Below, in pieces: positions 7,531 through 14,607 of a stretch of DNA of 64,000 nucleotides. Location of the stretch: contig DDUX01000070.1 of NCBI GenBank assembly GCA_002345025.1, positions 1 to 64,000 on the forward strand. Direction: 5' to 3'. Source of the stretch: Candidatus Accumulibacter iunctus (GTDB taxonomy: Bacteria > Pseudomonadota > Gammaproteobacteria > Burkholderiales > Rhodocyclaceae). Position 1 is the first letter of the stretch, and each line of letters begins with the position of its first letter. Both the position numbers and the translations under genes were made by a program. The notes beneath the pieces were generated by a model. The model saw only the letters and a program-made list of their open reading frames with translations. It did not search any database and was not told the origin of the DNA.

Positions 7531-8005
7531 CGTCGTCTCCCAAGAGTTCGTCAGGGGTACAAATGAAAGGCAAGAACAAACCCAGCGGTCGGAAATGCTC
7601 GGCGATTCGCGCTTGAATTTCCGGGTTGGCAATATGCCGGCAGTTCCACGTCAGCAGATAGTCCACGAAATGAACTGTGGCGATCGAAATATGCAAGGCA
7701 TCCTCGCTCGCCTTGATCGGCACGATACCTGAAGCAACCAGCCCTTTCGCGATTTCAACGCTATGCGCGTTAATCTCGAGCAACGGTATTGCCAATAGCG
7801 CGTCGAGCCGTTTGCTTGCTGCAACAGCATCTCCCAGGCTGCATTCAGTGACGACAAGTTCCGATGCCACCAAGTCGAATTTGCCACGTCGATCCCAGAA
7901 GAGAAAAGTGCTCTCCTGATGACCAGCTTCGATCACGTTCTTGCTGGGACGAGCGGTAAGGTAGCTGATCACGGAGGTTTCAACGTAGATTTTGCGTCTT
8001 CTCAT
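7523..8005 (-). CDS. PIN-domain protein (VapC-like toxin)
   Basis: A protein of 160 residues beginning MRRRKIYVETSVISYLTARP. The first acidic residue of the PIN nuclease site is Glu in YVETS (residue about 8) rather than the common Asp, a variant known in this PIN subgroup. Further conserved acids lie at VTECSLGD (about 54), KASEDALH (about 99-103) and LLTWNCRHIAN (about 120). Expected activity is RNA cleavage, with growth arrest when unbalanced by its partner. The start follows a region of mobile-element debris. It forms one integron cassette with the small gene downstream. Confidence 0.78.
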   Translation of the reverse strand: MRRRKIYVETSVISYLTARPSKNVIEAGHQESTFLFWDRRGKFDLVASELVVTECSLGDAVAASKRLDALLAIPLLEINAHSVEIAKGLVASGIVPIKASEDALHISIATVHFVDYLLTWNCRHIANPEIQARIAEHFRPLGLFLPFICTPDELLGDDDD

Positions 8006-8050
8006 GATCTCAGTCTTGGTTCAGAAACAGTGGTCTGTCCCCTATTGCCT

Positions 8051-8119
8051 TTACTGCGTCCGTGCCGCCATTCCCCGCAGGCACATGGCGTTGCTCATGC
8101 GTTCACGCAGCTCACTCAT
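8051..8119 (-). pseudogene. N-terminal remnant of a tyrosine recombinase-like gene
   Basis: A 22-codon frame reads MSELRERMSNAMCLRGMAAR then TQ and a TAA stop, preceded by GGGGAG seven bases upstream of the ATG. It resembles the first helices of tyrosine recombinase SAM-like domains (the 'LRxRMxxdMxlRGxxxRTQ' pattern). Immediately after the stop comes TAGGGGACAGACCAC, a sequence I associate with ends of transposon-related elements. The match is short, so confidence is low, but the context of mobile DNA supports a remnant. Confidence 0.35.
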
Positions 8120-8180
8120 TACTCTCCCCGAAGGAGCAGTGGATGGCGGTGGGGTGCCTGCACCAGCGCGCAGCGCTTCA

Positions 8181-8252
8181 GTTCAACGTGGAAGCACAGG
8201 GGCGCGAAGCCGGCTTGCCGGCGAAGCGGGCCTCTGGAGCGGAAGGTTAGAC
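8181..8252 (-). other. attC recombination site (integron cassette) 2
   Basis: On the minus strand this 72-base stretch begins GTCTAAC (8252-8246, RYYYAAC consensus) and ends GTTGAAC (8187-8181, GTTRRRY consensus). Between them lie imperfectly complementary arms (CAGAGGCCCGCTTCGCCGGC against GCCGGCTTCGCGCCCCTG), giving the long imperfect hairpin expected of attC. It starts 20 bases after the stop of the HigA-like gene, the position expected for the attC of that cassette. Confidence 0.62.
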
Positions 8253-8271
8253 GACGTTGAGAAATGAGAAC

Positions 8272-8577
8272 CTACGCGTGAACCGCCTGGGCTACGAGCT
8301 TGACGCCCAGCGCCGCGCACACGCGGGACACGGTGTCGAAGCGCGGTTGCGCATCTGGCCGCAGCGCCCGGTAGAGGGCCTCGCGCGAGATACCGGACGC
8401 CCGCGCGATCTCGGTCATGCCACGCGCGCGCGCAATCGTGCCGAGCGCATGGGCGAACCCGGCCGGATCGTTCTCTTCAAGAACGATGGTCAGGTACTCG
8501 GCAATGGCCTCCTGGTCCGGCAAATGCTCTGCCATGTCGAATTCCGGCAACTCGGAAACGTTGATCTTTTTGGTCAT
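8272..8577 (-). CDS. Addiction module antidote, HigA-like helix-turn-helix protein
   Basis: A protein of 101 residues. The N-terminus LPEFDMAEHLPDQEAIAEYL and the C-terminal helix-turn-helix MTEIARASGISREALYRALR (residues about 55-75) match the COG3636-type addiction-module antidote family. It would neutralise the killer protein encoded just upstream and repress the operon. The gene begins three bases after the toxin stop. It is part of a minus-strand cassette closed by the attC at 8181-8252. Confidence 0.85.
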   Translation of the reverse strand: MTKKINVSELPEFDMAEHLPDQEAIAEYLTIVLEENDPAGFAHALGTIARARGMTEIARASGISREALYRALRPDAQPRFDTVSRVCAALGVKLVAQAVHA

Positions 8578-8580
8578 GGT

Positions 8581-8877
8581 TCAATCCTCCACGGTAGCGG
8601 CCAACGTGACGGCCTTTGCAATATCGGCGGCCTGCGTAGACTTGTCGCCGCCGCCTAGCATCACGATCAGCACCGCGCCGCGCTGCACGTAGTACATGCG
8701 CCAGCCCGGCCCGAAGTGTTCGCGCATCTCGAACACGCCCTCGCCGACCGGCTTGACATCACCAAGCTTACCCCCCTGCGCTTTTTCCAAACGCCGCGCC
8801 AGGCGACGATGCGTCATGCTGTCATTGAGGCCGGAAAGCCACGCGGAAAACTCGGGGACGAGTTTGATCGAGTACAT
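8581..8877 (-). CDS. Addiction module killer protein, RelE/HigB family
   Basis: A protein of 98 residues with the family core: FSAWLSGLNDSMTHRRLARR, then GKLGDVKPVGEGVFEMREHF, GPGWRMYYVQRG and LIVMLGGGDKSTQAADIAKA. This pattern defines the COG3657-type toxins of the RelE/ParE superfamily, which act on ribosome-bound mRNA or other targets. It is encoded first, antidote second, as usual in higBA-type operons. A perfect palindrome just upstream is a likely operator. Confidence 0.87.
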   Translation of the reverse strand: MYSIKLVPEFSAWLSGLNDSMTHRRLARRLEKAQGGKLGDVKPVGEGVFEMREHFGPGWRMYYVQRGAVLIVMLGGGDKSTQAADIAKAVTLAATVED

Positions 8878-8886
8878 GAAATGACT

Positions 8887-8902
8887 GTAACCGTTTGGTT
8901 AC
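8887..8902. promoter_or_regulatory. Palindromic operator upstream of the HigBA-like operon
   Basis: GTAACCGTTTGGTTAC has perfect six-base arms around a four-base spacer, ten bases before the toxin start codon. HigA-type antidotes bind such palindromes to autorepress. On the minus strand TTGAAA lies a few bases upstream of the palindrome and may serve as the -35 region. Confidence 0.5.
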
Positions 8903-8943
8903 GTTTTTTCAAGACCTTTGCCTGCGTGCGGCGGGCAGTGTCT

Positions 8944-9064
8944 AACGGTCATGACTGTTGAGAGACCCCGGATAACGTAAGTCATGACCGTTTTCCTCAT
9001 CCCCGACCCTTCTCCCGCGCGCGGGAGAAGGGAGATTCGCGAGTCGCTGACGCGACTTTCACAT
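8944..9064 (+). repeat. Dispersed 120-bp repeat, copy B
   Basis: It begins with a 13-base inverted repeat, AACGGTCATGACT (8944-8956) against AGTCATGACCGTT (about 8981-8993). A perfect 26-bp palindrome follows at 9007-9032 (arms CCCTTCTCCCGCG and CGCGGGAGAAGGG). It ends CGCGACTTTCACAT. It lies between the HigB cassette and the second DUF411 copy. The left end overlaps the GTCTAAC core-site-like sequence at 8940-8946. Confidence 0.75.
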
Positions 9065-9077
9065 TAGGGAGTCCACG

Positions 9078-9515
9078 ATGAAAGCATTGCTTGCCGCCCT
9101 GCTCGCCACCGCCACCCTCGCAAGCGCGCCACTCGGCGCCGCCGACCTGCCCGAGGTCGAGGTCTACAAGAACCCGTACTGCAGTTGTTGCTCGGAATGG
9201 GAAAAGCACATGCGCGACAACGGCTTCCGGGTGAAGTCGGTCAACATCGACGATGTACCCGCCAGCCGCGCCAGGCTCGGCATGCCCGAGCGCTACGGCT
9301 CATGCCACACGGCGAAGGTCGGCAGCTACCTGATCGAGGGCCATGTGCCGGCCATCGACGTGAAACGCCTGCTGCGGGAAAGGCCGCAGGCCGTCGGCCT
9401 TGCTGCGCCCGGCATGCCCCGTGGCTCACCTGGCATGGAGAGTGCGCGCAAGGAAGCGTACGCTGTGCTGCTGATCGGCAGCGACGGCACGGCGAAGGTG
9501 TTTGCCCGTCACTGA
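9078..9515 (+). CDS. DUF411 periplasmic metal-binding protein, copy 2
   Basis: Same length (145 residues) and domain plan as copy 1: a signal peptide, then VEVYKNPYCSCCSEWEKHM, the GMPERYGSCHTA block and the EGHVPA block. All cysteines and the His residues are kept. Differences include NPY for SPY and DDVPAS for EDVATT. This copy is cut off from the efflux operon promoter; the dispersed repeat and the hairpin at 9007-9032 lie directly upstream. A promoter within or beyond the repeat would be needed for expression. It remains intact, suggesting recent duplication or retained function. Confidence 0.82.
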   Translation: MKALLAALLATATLASAPLGAADLPEVEVYKNPYCSCCSEWEKHMRDNGFRVKSVNIDDVPASRARLGMPERYGSCHTAKVGSYLIEGHVPAIDVKRLLRERPQAVGLAAPGMPRGSPGMESARKEAYAVLLIGSDGTAKVFARH

Positions 9516-9666
9516 GCCGCGGACGGTTGTTGAGGCGGCGGCCGGGAACCCGATCGTCAACCGCGCGCTGGCAGTCATTGGTAGCCCGTTCGGCGCAATC
9601 CCGGCGCTGTTCGTGCCGATCCTGTCCAATACTCTGCTCTGGCAAGTGAATGCCATCGCCGGCGGA
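9502..9666 (+). pseudogene. 5' fragment of an unknown small gene, copy 2 (frameshifted)
   Basis: The counterpart of 6056-6238: TTG start, PVTEPRTVVEAAAGNPIVNR, then a hydrophobic part GAIPALFVPIL. The five-base insertion after SNT changes the downstream frame, so the conserved SE(R/P)HRRR-like continuation seen in copy 1 is lost. Downstream open sequence is antisense to the cupin gene and is not treated as coding. Confidence 0.35.
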
Positions 9667-9771
9667 TTGCCGCTGCATGCGCCAGCCTCGACGCAACCTG
9701 GCACCAACACGCTGAAGTCATTCACGCTCTTAGGGACTCGACCCGACCGAAGAGCGAACACCGCCCGCGCA

Positions 9772-10314
9772 TCAGAGCAGCTCGGTGTCGGCATGCGCGT
9801 ACGCGGGCGAGCTGCAGCACAGCAGGACCAGCGGGGCTCTGGCCGATGCGCGGACGCGATGCGGTGTTCCGGGCGCGATGCAGACGGTGTCGCCGGGGCC
9901 GATGCGGAACGACTTTGCGCCTAGGATCATCTCGCCCTCACCGGCCGTGACGTGGTAGATCTCCTCGCTCCGCAAATGCCGGTGCAGCAGGGTACCAGCG
10001 CCGGCAGCAACGGTGGCCTCGGCCAGACTCTGCCTGCAGTTGCCATGAACAGCCGGGTGCATCAGCTCGCGGATCACCGAGCCATCGGCGGTGATGTAGG
10101 GTTGGACGGTCGCGTACGGCTGCTGCAGCCGCCTGACCGGGAAGAACTTCTCGATCTCCCCGACCGTCTGCCGGCCGAAGCCGGGCAGCCGCTGCAGCTC
10201 CCGGCTGCGATGACGGGCCATCACCTCGTCGACAGTCGACAGACCGGCCTGCAGCAGGAGGTTGCGCGTGCGCCGGCTGATCCGCTCGAAAGGCGCATCG
10301 GTGCCAAGCTGCAT
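9772..10314 (-). CDS. RNA-polymerase alpha-CTD-like domain fused to a cupin
   Basis: A protein of 180 residues starting at the ATG with GGGGAG seven bases upstream; a GTG 24 bases earlier is an alternative. Residues about 10-55 (ISRRTRNLLLQAGLSTVDEV, then LQRLPGFGRQTVGEIEKFF) follow the helix-hairpin-helix pattern of the RpoA C-terminal domain. Residues about 100-170 form a single cupin with metal ligands HRH...E (HRHLRSEEIYHV) and a late His (APGTPHRV). The pairing of a DNA- or protein-binding HhH module with a sugar/small-ligand cupin suggests a regulator or a stand-alone enzyme. It is the last gene of the cluster. Confidence 0.72.
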   Translation of the reverse strand: MQLGTDAPFERISRRTRNLLLQAGLSTVDEVMARHRSRELQRLPGFGRQTVGEIEKFFPVRRLQQPYATVQPYITADGSVIRELMHPAVHGNCRQSLAEATVAAGAGTLLHRHLRSEEIYHVTAGEGEMILGAKSFRIGPGDTVCIAPGTPHRVRASARAPLVLLCCSSPAYAHADTELL

Positions 10315-10393
10315 TCGTTGCTCCCCGGTCGCTGCCACGATTCAGGATGCGGCGGCGTGAGATGGCCGGCGGCCGCCGACCCGGCCGCGCCGG

Positions 10394-11644
10394 TCAGTCG
10401 TAGCCGCCGAACATGAACAGCGAGATGTCCTCCTCGCCCGGGTTCATCAACCCGTGCAACTGGCCGCCCTTGAGCATCGCGAAGTGGCCGGCGCGCAGGG
10501 TGCGCAGTTCGAAGGCGCGCTCGCGCCAGGGGCGCCGCGTCCAGTCGCCGATGATCATGTAGGCGCGCCCCTGCATCATCAGGAACACCTCCTGGTTGTC
10601 GCGGTGGCGATGCAGGCCGATGCCGCATTCGGGCTTGAGGATGTGCAGGTCCATGTAATCGACGGCGAAGAAGTTCTCGCGGCCAGCGGGGTGGTTCTTG
10701 TTGCCGTGGGCGTTGAAGTTCCAGGCGTCGAAATCGCGCCCGAGCTCGTTGCGGCCGGCGTAGCGGCCGTAGTTCGAGAGCAGGTTGCGGTACTCGAGAA
10801 AGCCGACACCGCCGTGCGGGTTGGGGCTGACGCCGGCGGCGAGGAAGTTCTCCCAACCGCGGACGATCATGCTGAACTCGTAGTGGTAATTGCTGCCGCC
10901 GCGTGAATCCCAGAAGGTGCCGCCGGCATCCGCCCAGGCACATTCGACGTGCAGCGGCAGGATCGGATGCAGCGCATGGTTCGGTGCCACCTCGACCAGG
11001 TAGCGGTCGTCGATCCCGTCGCGCGCGAAATCGTCGCGCGCGCCCTGGATCAGGTCGTTGCGGACGAGCAGTTCGCCGCGGTCGATCGCGTCGCGCCCAC
11101 GGCTGTCGAGATTCTGCCGCAGGTTGCCCGCCGGAAAGCTCCAGAGTTCGAGCGCATAGCGCTCGCTCGCTGGATCGTAGGGGACATCGAGGACCTGCCC
11201 CACGGGATTCGTGCCGACCCGCAGATAGAGCTTCAGATGGCTGCCGAGACGATCACCCGACAGCCGGGAGAGCAGCGAATCGGGACCGGCGCGGTAGCTG
11301 ATGCGCAGGAAGGGGACGACCTGCCCGCCCGCTGCCGCATAGCCGCGGCAGAGGACGACGTCGCCGAGGCGAAAGTCGCGCAGGTTCTGCTTCTGGAAGT
11401 CGAGCTTGCTGTCCTGGCGGGTGGCGTCGAGTTGGTCGGCGTCGGCGCCCGCCGGCCCGTAGAGTTCGAGGAAGTCGAAGGGAAAGAGGTACTCCAGCGT
11501 CTCGCTCAGGTACTGTTCGCGGCCGCAGGCCAGGCGCTGCCTTTCGAGGATTCCCAGCAGGCGGATCAGGGTGTTGCCGCGGTTGTAGTCGGGCTGGCTG
11601 CCAGCAGCAACACGAAACACCTGGTCGGAGTGGATCAGTTCCAT
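10394..11644 (-). CDS. Long cupin protein (416 aa), second paralogue of the cluster
   Basis: No signal peptide. The N-terminal two thirds are unassigned; a segment VVPFLRISYRAGPDSL ... YALELWSFPAG (about 125-185) is shared in pattern with the neighbouring 377-residue protein. A further conserved block FSMIVRGWENFLAAGVSPNP and RNLLSNYGRYAGRNELG follows. The C-terminal cupin (about 325-416) carries ligands HRHRDNQEVF and a late His in GGQLHGLMNPG. It begins nine bases after the stop of the paralogue, so it is in the same transcript. Likely a metal-dependent isomerase or dioxygenase acting on a carbohydrate; this is inference. Confidence 0.7.
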   Translation of the reverse strand: MELIHSDQVFRVAAGSQPDYNRGNTLIRLLGILERQRLACGREQYLSETLEYLFPFDFLELYGPAGADADQLDATRQDSKLDFQKQNLRDFRLGDVVLCRGYAAAGGQVVPFLRISYRAGPDSLLSRLSGDRLGSHLKLYLRVGTNPVGQVLDVPYDPASERYALELWSFPAGNLRQNLDSRGRDAIDRGELLVRNDLIQGARDDFARDGIDDRYLVEVAPNHALHPILPLHVECAWADAGGTFWDSRGGSNYHYEFSMIVRGWENFLAAGVSPNPHGGVGFLEYRNLLSNYGRYAGRNELGRDFDAWNFNAHGNKNHPAGRENFFAVDYMDLHILKPECGIGLHRHRDNQEVFLMMQGRAYMIIGDWTRRPWRERAFELRTLRAGHFAMLKGGQLHGLMNPGEEDISLFMFGGYD

Positions 11645-11653
11645 GGGCCGTCC

Positions 11654-12787
11654 TCACGCACTGTGGTAGAGGAAGGCAACGAAGCGCAGCGGCTTCGTGC
11701 CCGGATTGCGGATGCCGTGGATGCCGCCGCTCTTGGTGTAGATGACGTGCCCCGGCGCCACCGGCAATTCGCGGCAGCGCTTGGCACCGATGCCGAAGAT
11801 CGAGCGCTCGACGACCGGATACGCGGCCAGCGCGGGGTCGTCGTTCTCGCCCATGTAGGCGATGCCGTCGCCCTCGACGATGTAGTACAGCTCTTCGCTG
11901 CCAATGTGGCGGTGGGTGCCTTCGACCTTGCCCGGCGGGATCAGGACCTCGTGGAAGAAGACCAGGTTCGAGCCCAGTTCGCGCTGCAGCAGCCAGCGCA
12001 TCTCGATCACGTTGTCGTCGTGGCGATCGGGGTCGCCGTCCTCCATCAACGGGTTGCGATAGCGCACCGGAGCGACGTCGGCGCTGCGCAAGTACCAGCC
12101 GCGCTGGAAGTTGATCAGGTAGTTGAAGGTTTCGACGGTGTTCGCCGCCGAACTTGGTTCACTGGTGTTGGCAACCTGGTGGCTGCGCATGTAGTTGTTG
12201 TCCCACTGCGGGTTGCCGATGCGGTAGCCGAACGGCAGGTCGCGATCGTTCTCGCGGCAGGCAATCTCGACCCGGCGGATGGCACGGATGTCGGCAAGCG
12301 CGGCGGCGAACCCGGGAACGCGGGTGATCTCGCGCTGCCAGCCCATCAGGTCGAGAACGGTGAAATCGTGCGGACTGGCGTCGGGGCCTTCGAGCGTGCT
12401 CCACAGTTCGACGACGTAGGCGTCGACCGGGCGCGAATGATGCAGGCGCAGCGTCGCTTCGGCGGCGGCGGCGCCGTCGGGCAGCAGCCTGACGAAGGCG
12501 AGGATCTCGCCAGCCGGCAGGCGGCCCTGTTCGCGCGCCAGTTCGGTCAGGCGATGCGCCCGGTACTCGATGCGCAGGAAGTTGCCGAGCAGCAGTTCGT
12601 CGCGGTAGACCTCACCCTTCATGACCGTGATGTCGGCCTGCGTGCGCACCTCCATGACGTTGTAGCGGTAACGCGGACTGCGCGTCGCCTCGAGGTGCTG
12701 CGCGTGGTAGATGCGATCGGGGTAGAAGACGACGCGGAAGATGTTGTTTTCCGGCAGGTCGAGGATGTCGTTGAAGCGGCTGTCCAT
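11654..12787 (-). CDS. Long cupin protein (377 aa), first paralogue of the cluster
   Basis: Starts MDSRFNDILDLPENNIFRVV with GAGGA upstream of the ATG; the longer frame upstream is antisense to the GMC gene. The N-terminal domain (about 75-155) has GNFLRIEYRAHRLTEL and VDAYVVELWSTLEG, paralleling the 416-residue neighbour. A middle block FNYLINFQRGWYLRSADVAP is followed by the cupin (about 270-377) with EGTHRHIGSEELYYIVEGDG and SGGIHGIRNPG as metal-binding motifs. It starts ten bases after the GMC oxidoreductase stop. The family is not one I can name. Cytoplasmic by absence of a signal. Confidence 0.7.
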   Translation of the reverse strand: MDSRFNDILDLPENNIFRVVFYPDRIYHAQHLEATRSPRYRYNVMEVRTQADITVMKGEVYRDELLLGNFLRIEYRAHRLTELAREQGRLPAGEILAFVRLLPDGAAAAEATLRLHHSRPVDAYVVELWSTLEGPDASPHDFTVLDLMGWQREITRVPGFAAALADIRAIRRVEIACRENDRDLPFGYRIGNPQWDNNYMRSHQVANTSEPSSAANTVETFNYLINFQRGWYLRSADVAPVRYRNPLMEDGDPDRHDDNVIEMRWLLQRELGSNLVFFHEVLIPPGKVEGTHRHIGSEELYYIVEGDGIAYMGENDDPALAAYPVVERSIFGIGAKRCRELPVAPGHVIYTKSGGIHGIRNPGTKPLRFVAFLYHSA

Positions 12788-12797
12788 GGGTCGTTCC

Positions 12798-14606
12798 TCA
12801 GAGGCGGGCGAGCAACTGGTCGGCGACGCGCAGGGCGTTGGCCTGGATGGTGAGCGTCGGGTTGGCGCCGCCGGAAGTCGGCATGAACGCGCCGTCGGTG
12901 ACGTAGAGGTTGTCGAACTGCCACGCCCGGCAGTTCGGGTCGAGCACCGAATCCGCCGCGTCGCTGCCGAAGCGCATGCCGCCGAGGATGTGGTTGGCGA
13001 TGCGGGCACGCGCGTTCGCCGCCATGTAGATGGCGCCGAATTCGCTGACCGGGAACTGCCCCTTGCCGCCGTCGCCACCGAAGGCGAGAATCCGTCGGCA
13101 CTGCTCGGCGAAGACGTTCATCAGGTGCACGTCGTGGCTGTGCCAGGTCTTGCGGATGTAGGCGACGCGACGGCCCCACTTGTCGCTGATGCTCGGGTGC
13201 AGCTCGATCCGGTTGTCGAACAGCGGCACCTGGTTGGCCATGAAGCTGACCGAGAGACGGGTGCCGAAGTTGGCATCGAAGAAGGCGTTGAGCGCGTCGC
13301 CGGTGAGCGCGGTATCGTCGGCGAAGGTCTGCCAGATGGTGTCCATGTCCTGGCTGCCGTGCGTGCGCGCGAGCGAGATCGGCAGCGCCTGGTCCGAGGT
13401 GTTGTTGTAGATGGCGCCGCCGGCCCAGAGTCCCTGGCTGCGAATGAAGTCTTCGCTGGCGCAGGCATCAGTCGCCCAGTCGGAATCGAGCGAGACGCTC
13501 TTGTCGAAGCGGCCCGGCATGATGGCCTCGGCACCGCCGAAACAGTGGGTCAGGAAATAACGCCCGAGGAGGCCGTTGCCGTTGAGGCGCGCGGTGAACG
13601 CCGGATCGCGCTCGCCCGAGAGCAACAGCAGGCGAACCGACTCGATCGCCGAACAGGCGACGACGACCAGCTTGCCCGCCACCTCGACCGGCCGCCCGGC
13701 GACATCGCGATAGACCACCTTGCCGATGCGGTCGCCCGCCATCTCGAGGTGGGTGACGACACAGTTCGCCCGCAGCGTGAAGTTGGCCATGCCCGAGAGT
13801 GGCCGCAGCAGTGCCACCCAGGTGTTCGACTTGAGGCCGAGCGGATCGCCGTAACGGTTGACGTAGCCGGTCTTCGCCGCTTCGGCAGCAGCCGGGACGA
13901 TGCGGCCGGAGGGTGCGTGATCCTCGGTGATCACCGCCAGCGGCGTCCGGTAGCGCGGCAGGCCGAGTGCGTCCATGCCGGTCGCAACGTAGGCGCTGAT
14001 CGGGTTCGGCGCATACGGCGTCTGGTAGTGGTCGGCCGAGAACGGCTTGCCCTGGTTGGTGCGCGTGCCGTTGATGCCGATCAGCCGCTCCGCCTCGCAG
14101 TAGTAGGGTTCGAGCGTCGCGTAGTCGATCGGCCAGTCGCGCGCCTCGCGCCGGACATCGCCGTTCGGGTCGCCGACGATGTCATTGCGGCCGGCGTTGA
14201 AGCTGCCGAGACGCAGATCGAGTTCCGAGAAACGCAGCGACACCGCGCCGTAGAGCTGCGTGCCGCCGCCGACCACCTGCGCCGTGTAGCCTTCGATGGT
14301 CGCACGGTCGAGGCCGTCGGCCCCCTCGTAGATGTGCGGCTCGTCATTGAGGTCGGGCTCGACGTGGCTGCCGTAGAACGAGTCAAAACGGTTGGCGACA
14401 CCGCTCAGCGTCAGCCGCTTCTCGGCGCCGGTGGCGAACAGCTCATCCCGCTTGAAGTCCGAGACGCCGAGCGGATGCTCTTCCTGCGTGCGCAGCAGCG
14501 GCCCCTTTTCGAGCACCAGAACCGAGTGCCCGGCACGCGCCAGACGGGCGGCGATCGGTGCGCCGCCGGCACCGCTGCCGATGATGACTACGTCGAATCG
14601 CTCCAT
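12798..14606 (-). CDS. GMC-family flavin oxidoreductase
   Basis: A protein of 602 residues. The N-terminal Rossmann motif VVIIGSGAGGAPIAARLARA binds FAD. The second GMC signature region is around GGGTQLYGAVSLRFSELD. The C-terminal catalytic pair is visible as His in ANHILGGMRFGSD and Asn in SGGANPTLTIQANALRV. This is the pattern of bacterial sugar/gluconate/sorbitol dehydrogenase large subunits rather than of fungal glucose oxidase. Starts one base after the stop of the small-subunit-like gene, so the two are almost certainly co-translated. No Tat or Sec signal is seen, so the complex would be cytoplasmic, which is unusual for this pair. Confidence 0.88.
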   Translation of the reverse strand: MERFDVVIIGSGAGGAPIAARLARAGHSVLVLEKGPLLRTQEEHPLGVSDFKRDELFATGAEKRLTLSGVANRFDSFYGSHVEPDLNDEPHIYEGADGLDRATIEGYTAQVVGGGTQLYGAVSLRFSELDLRLGSFNAGRNDIVGDPNGDVRREARDWPIDYATLEPYYCEAERLIGINGTRTNQGKPFSADHYQTPYAPNPISAYVATGMDALGLPRYRTPLAVITEDHAPSGRIVPAAAEAAKTGYVNRYGDPLGLKSNTWVALLRPLSGMANFTLRANCVVTHLEMAGDRIGKVVYRDVAGRPVEVAGKLVVVACSAIESVRLLLLSGERDPAFTARLNGNGLLGRYFLTHCFGGAEAIMPGRFDKSVSLDSDWATDACASEDFIRSQGLWAGGAIYNNTSDQALPISLARTHGSQDMDTIWQTFADDTALTGDALNAFFDANFGTRLSVSFMANQVPLFDNRIELHPSISDKWGRRVAYIRKTWHSHDVHLMNVFAEQCRRILAFGGDGGKGQFPVSEFGAIYMAANARARIANHILGGMRFGSDAADSVLDPNCRAWQFDNLYVTDGAFMPTSGGANPTLTIQANALRVADQLLARL

Positions 14607-14607
14607 C

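Larger units (their letters stand above)
9068..9666 (+). repeat. Direct duplication, copy 2
   Basis: Partner of 5622-6215. It contains the second DUF411 gene and about 150 bases of 3' flank. Relative to copy 1 it has an extra CTCTG near 9635, which shifts the reading frame of the overlapping small ORF. Right of 9666 it joins sequence unrelated to copy 1, leading to the end of the cupin gene cluster. Confidence 0.85.

Noticed and set aside
9007..9032. Perfect 26-bp palindrome as an intrinsic terminator
   Set aside because: No T-run follows on either strand and the palindrome is part of a repeat also found at two other sites, so it is better explained as an element arm.
10949..12853. A 634-codon plus-strand frame
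   Set aside because: Antisense to the two cupin genes; no domain motif, and composition typical of shadow frames.
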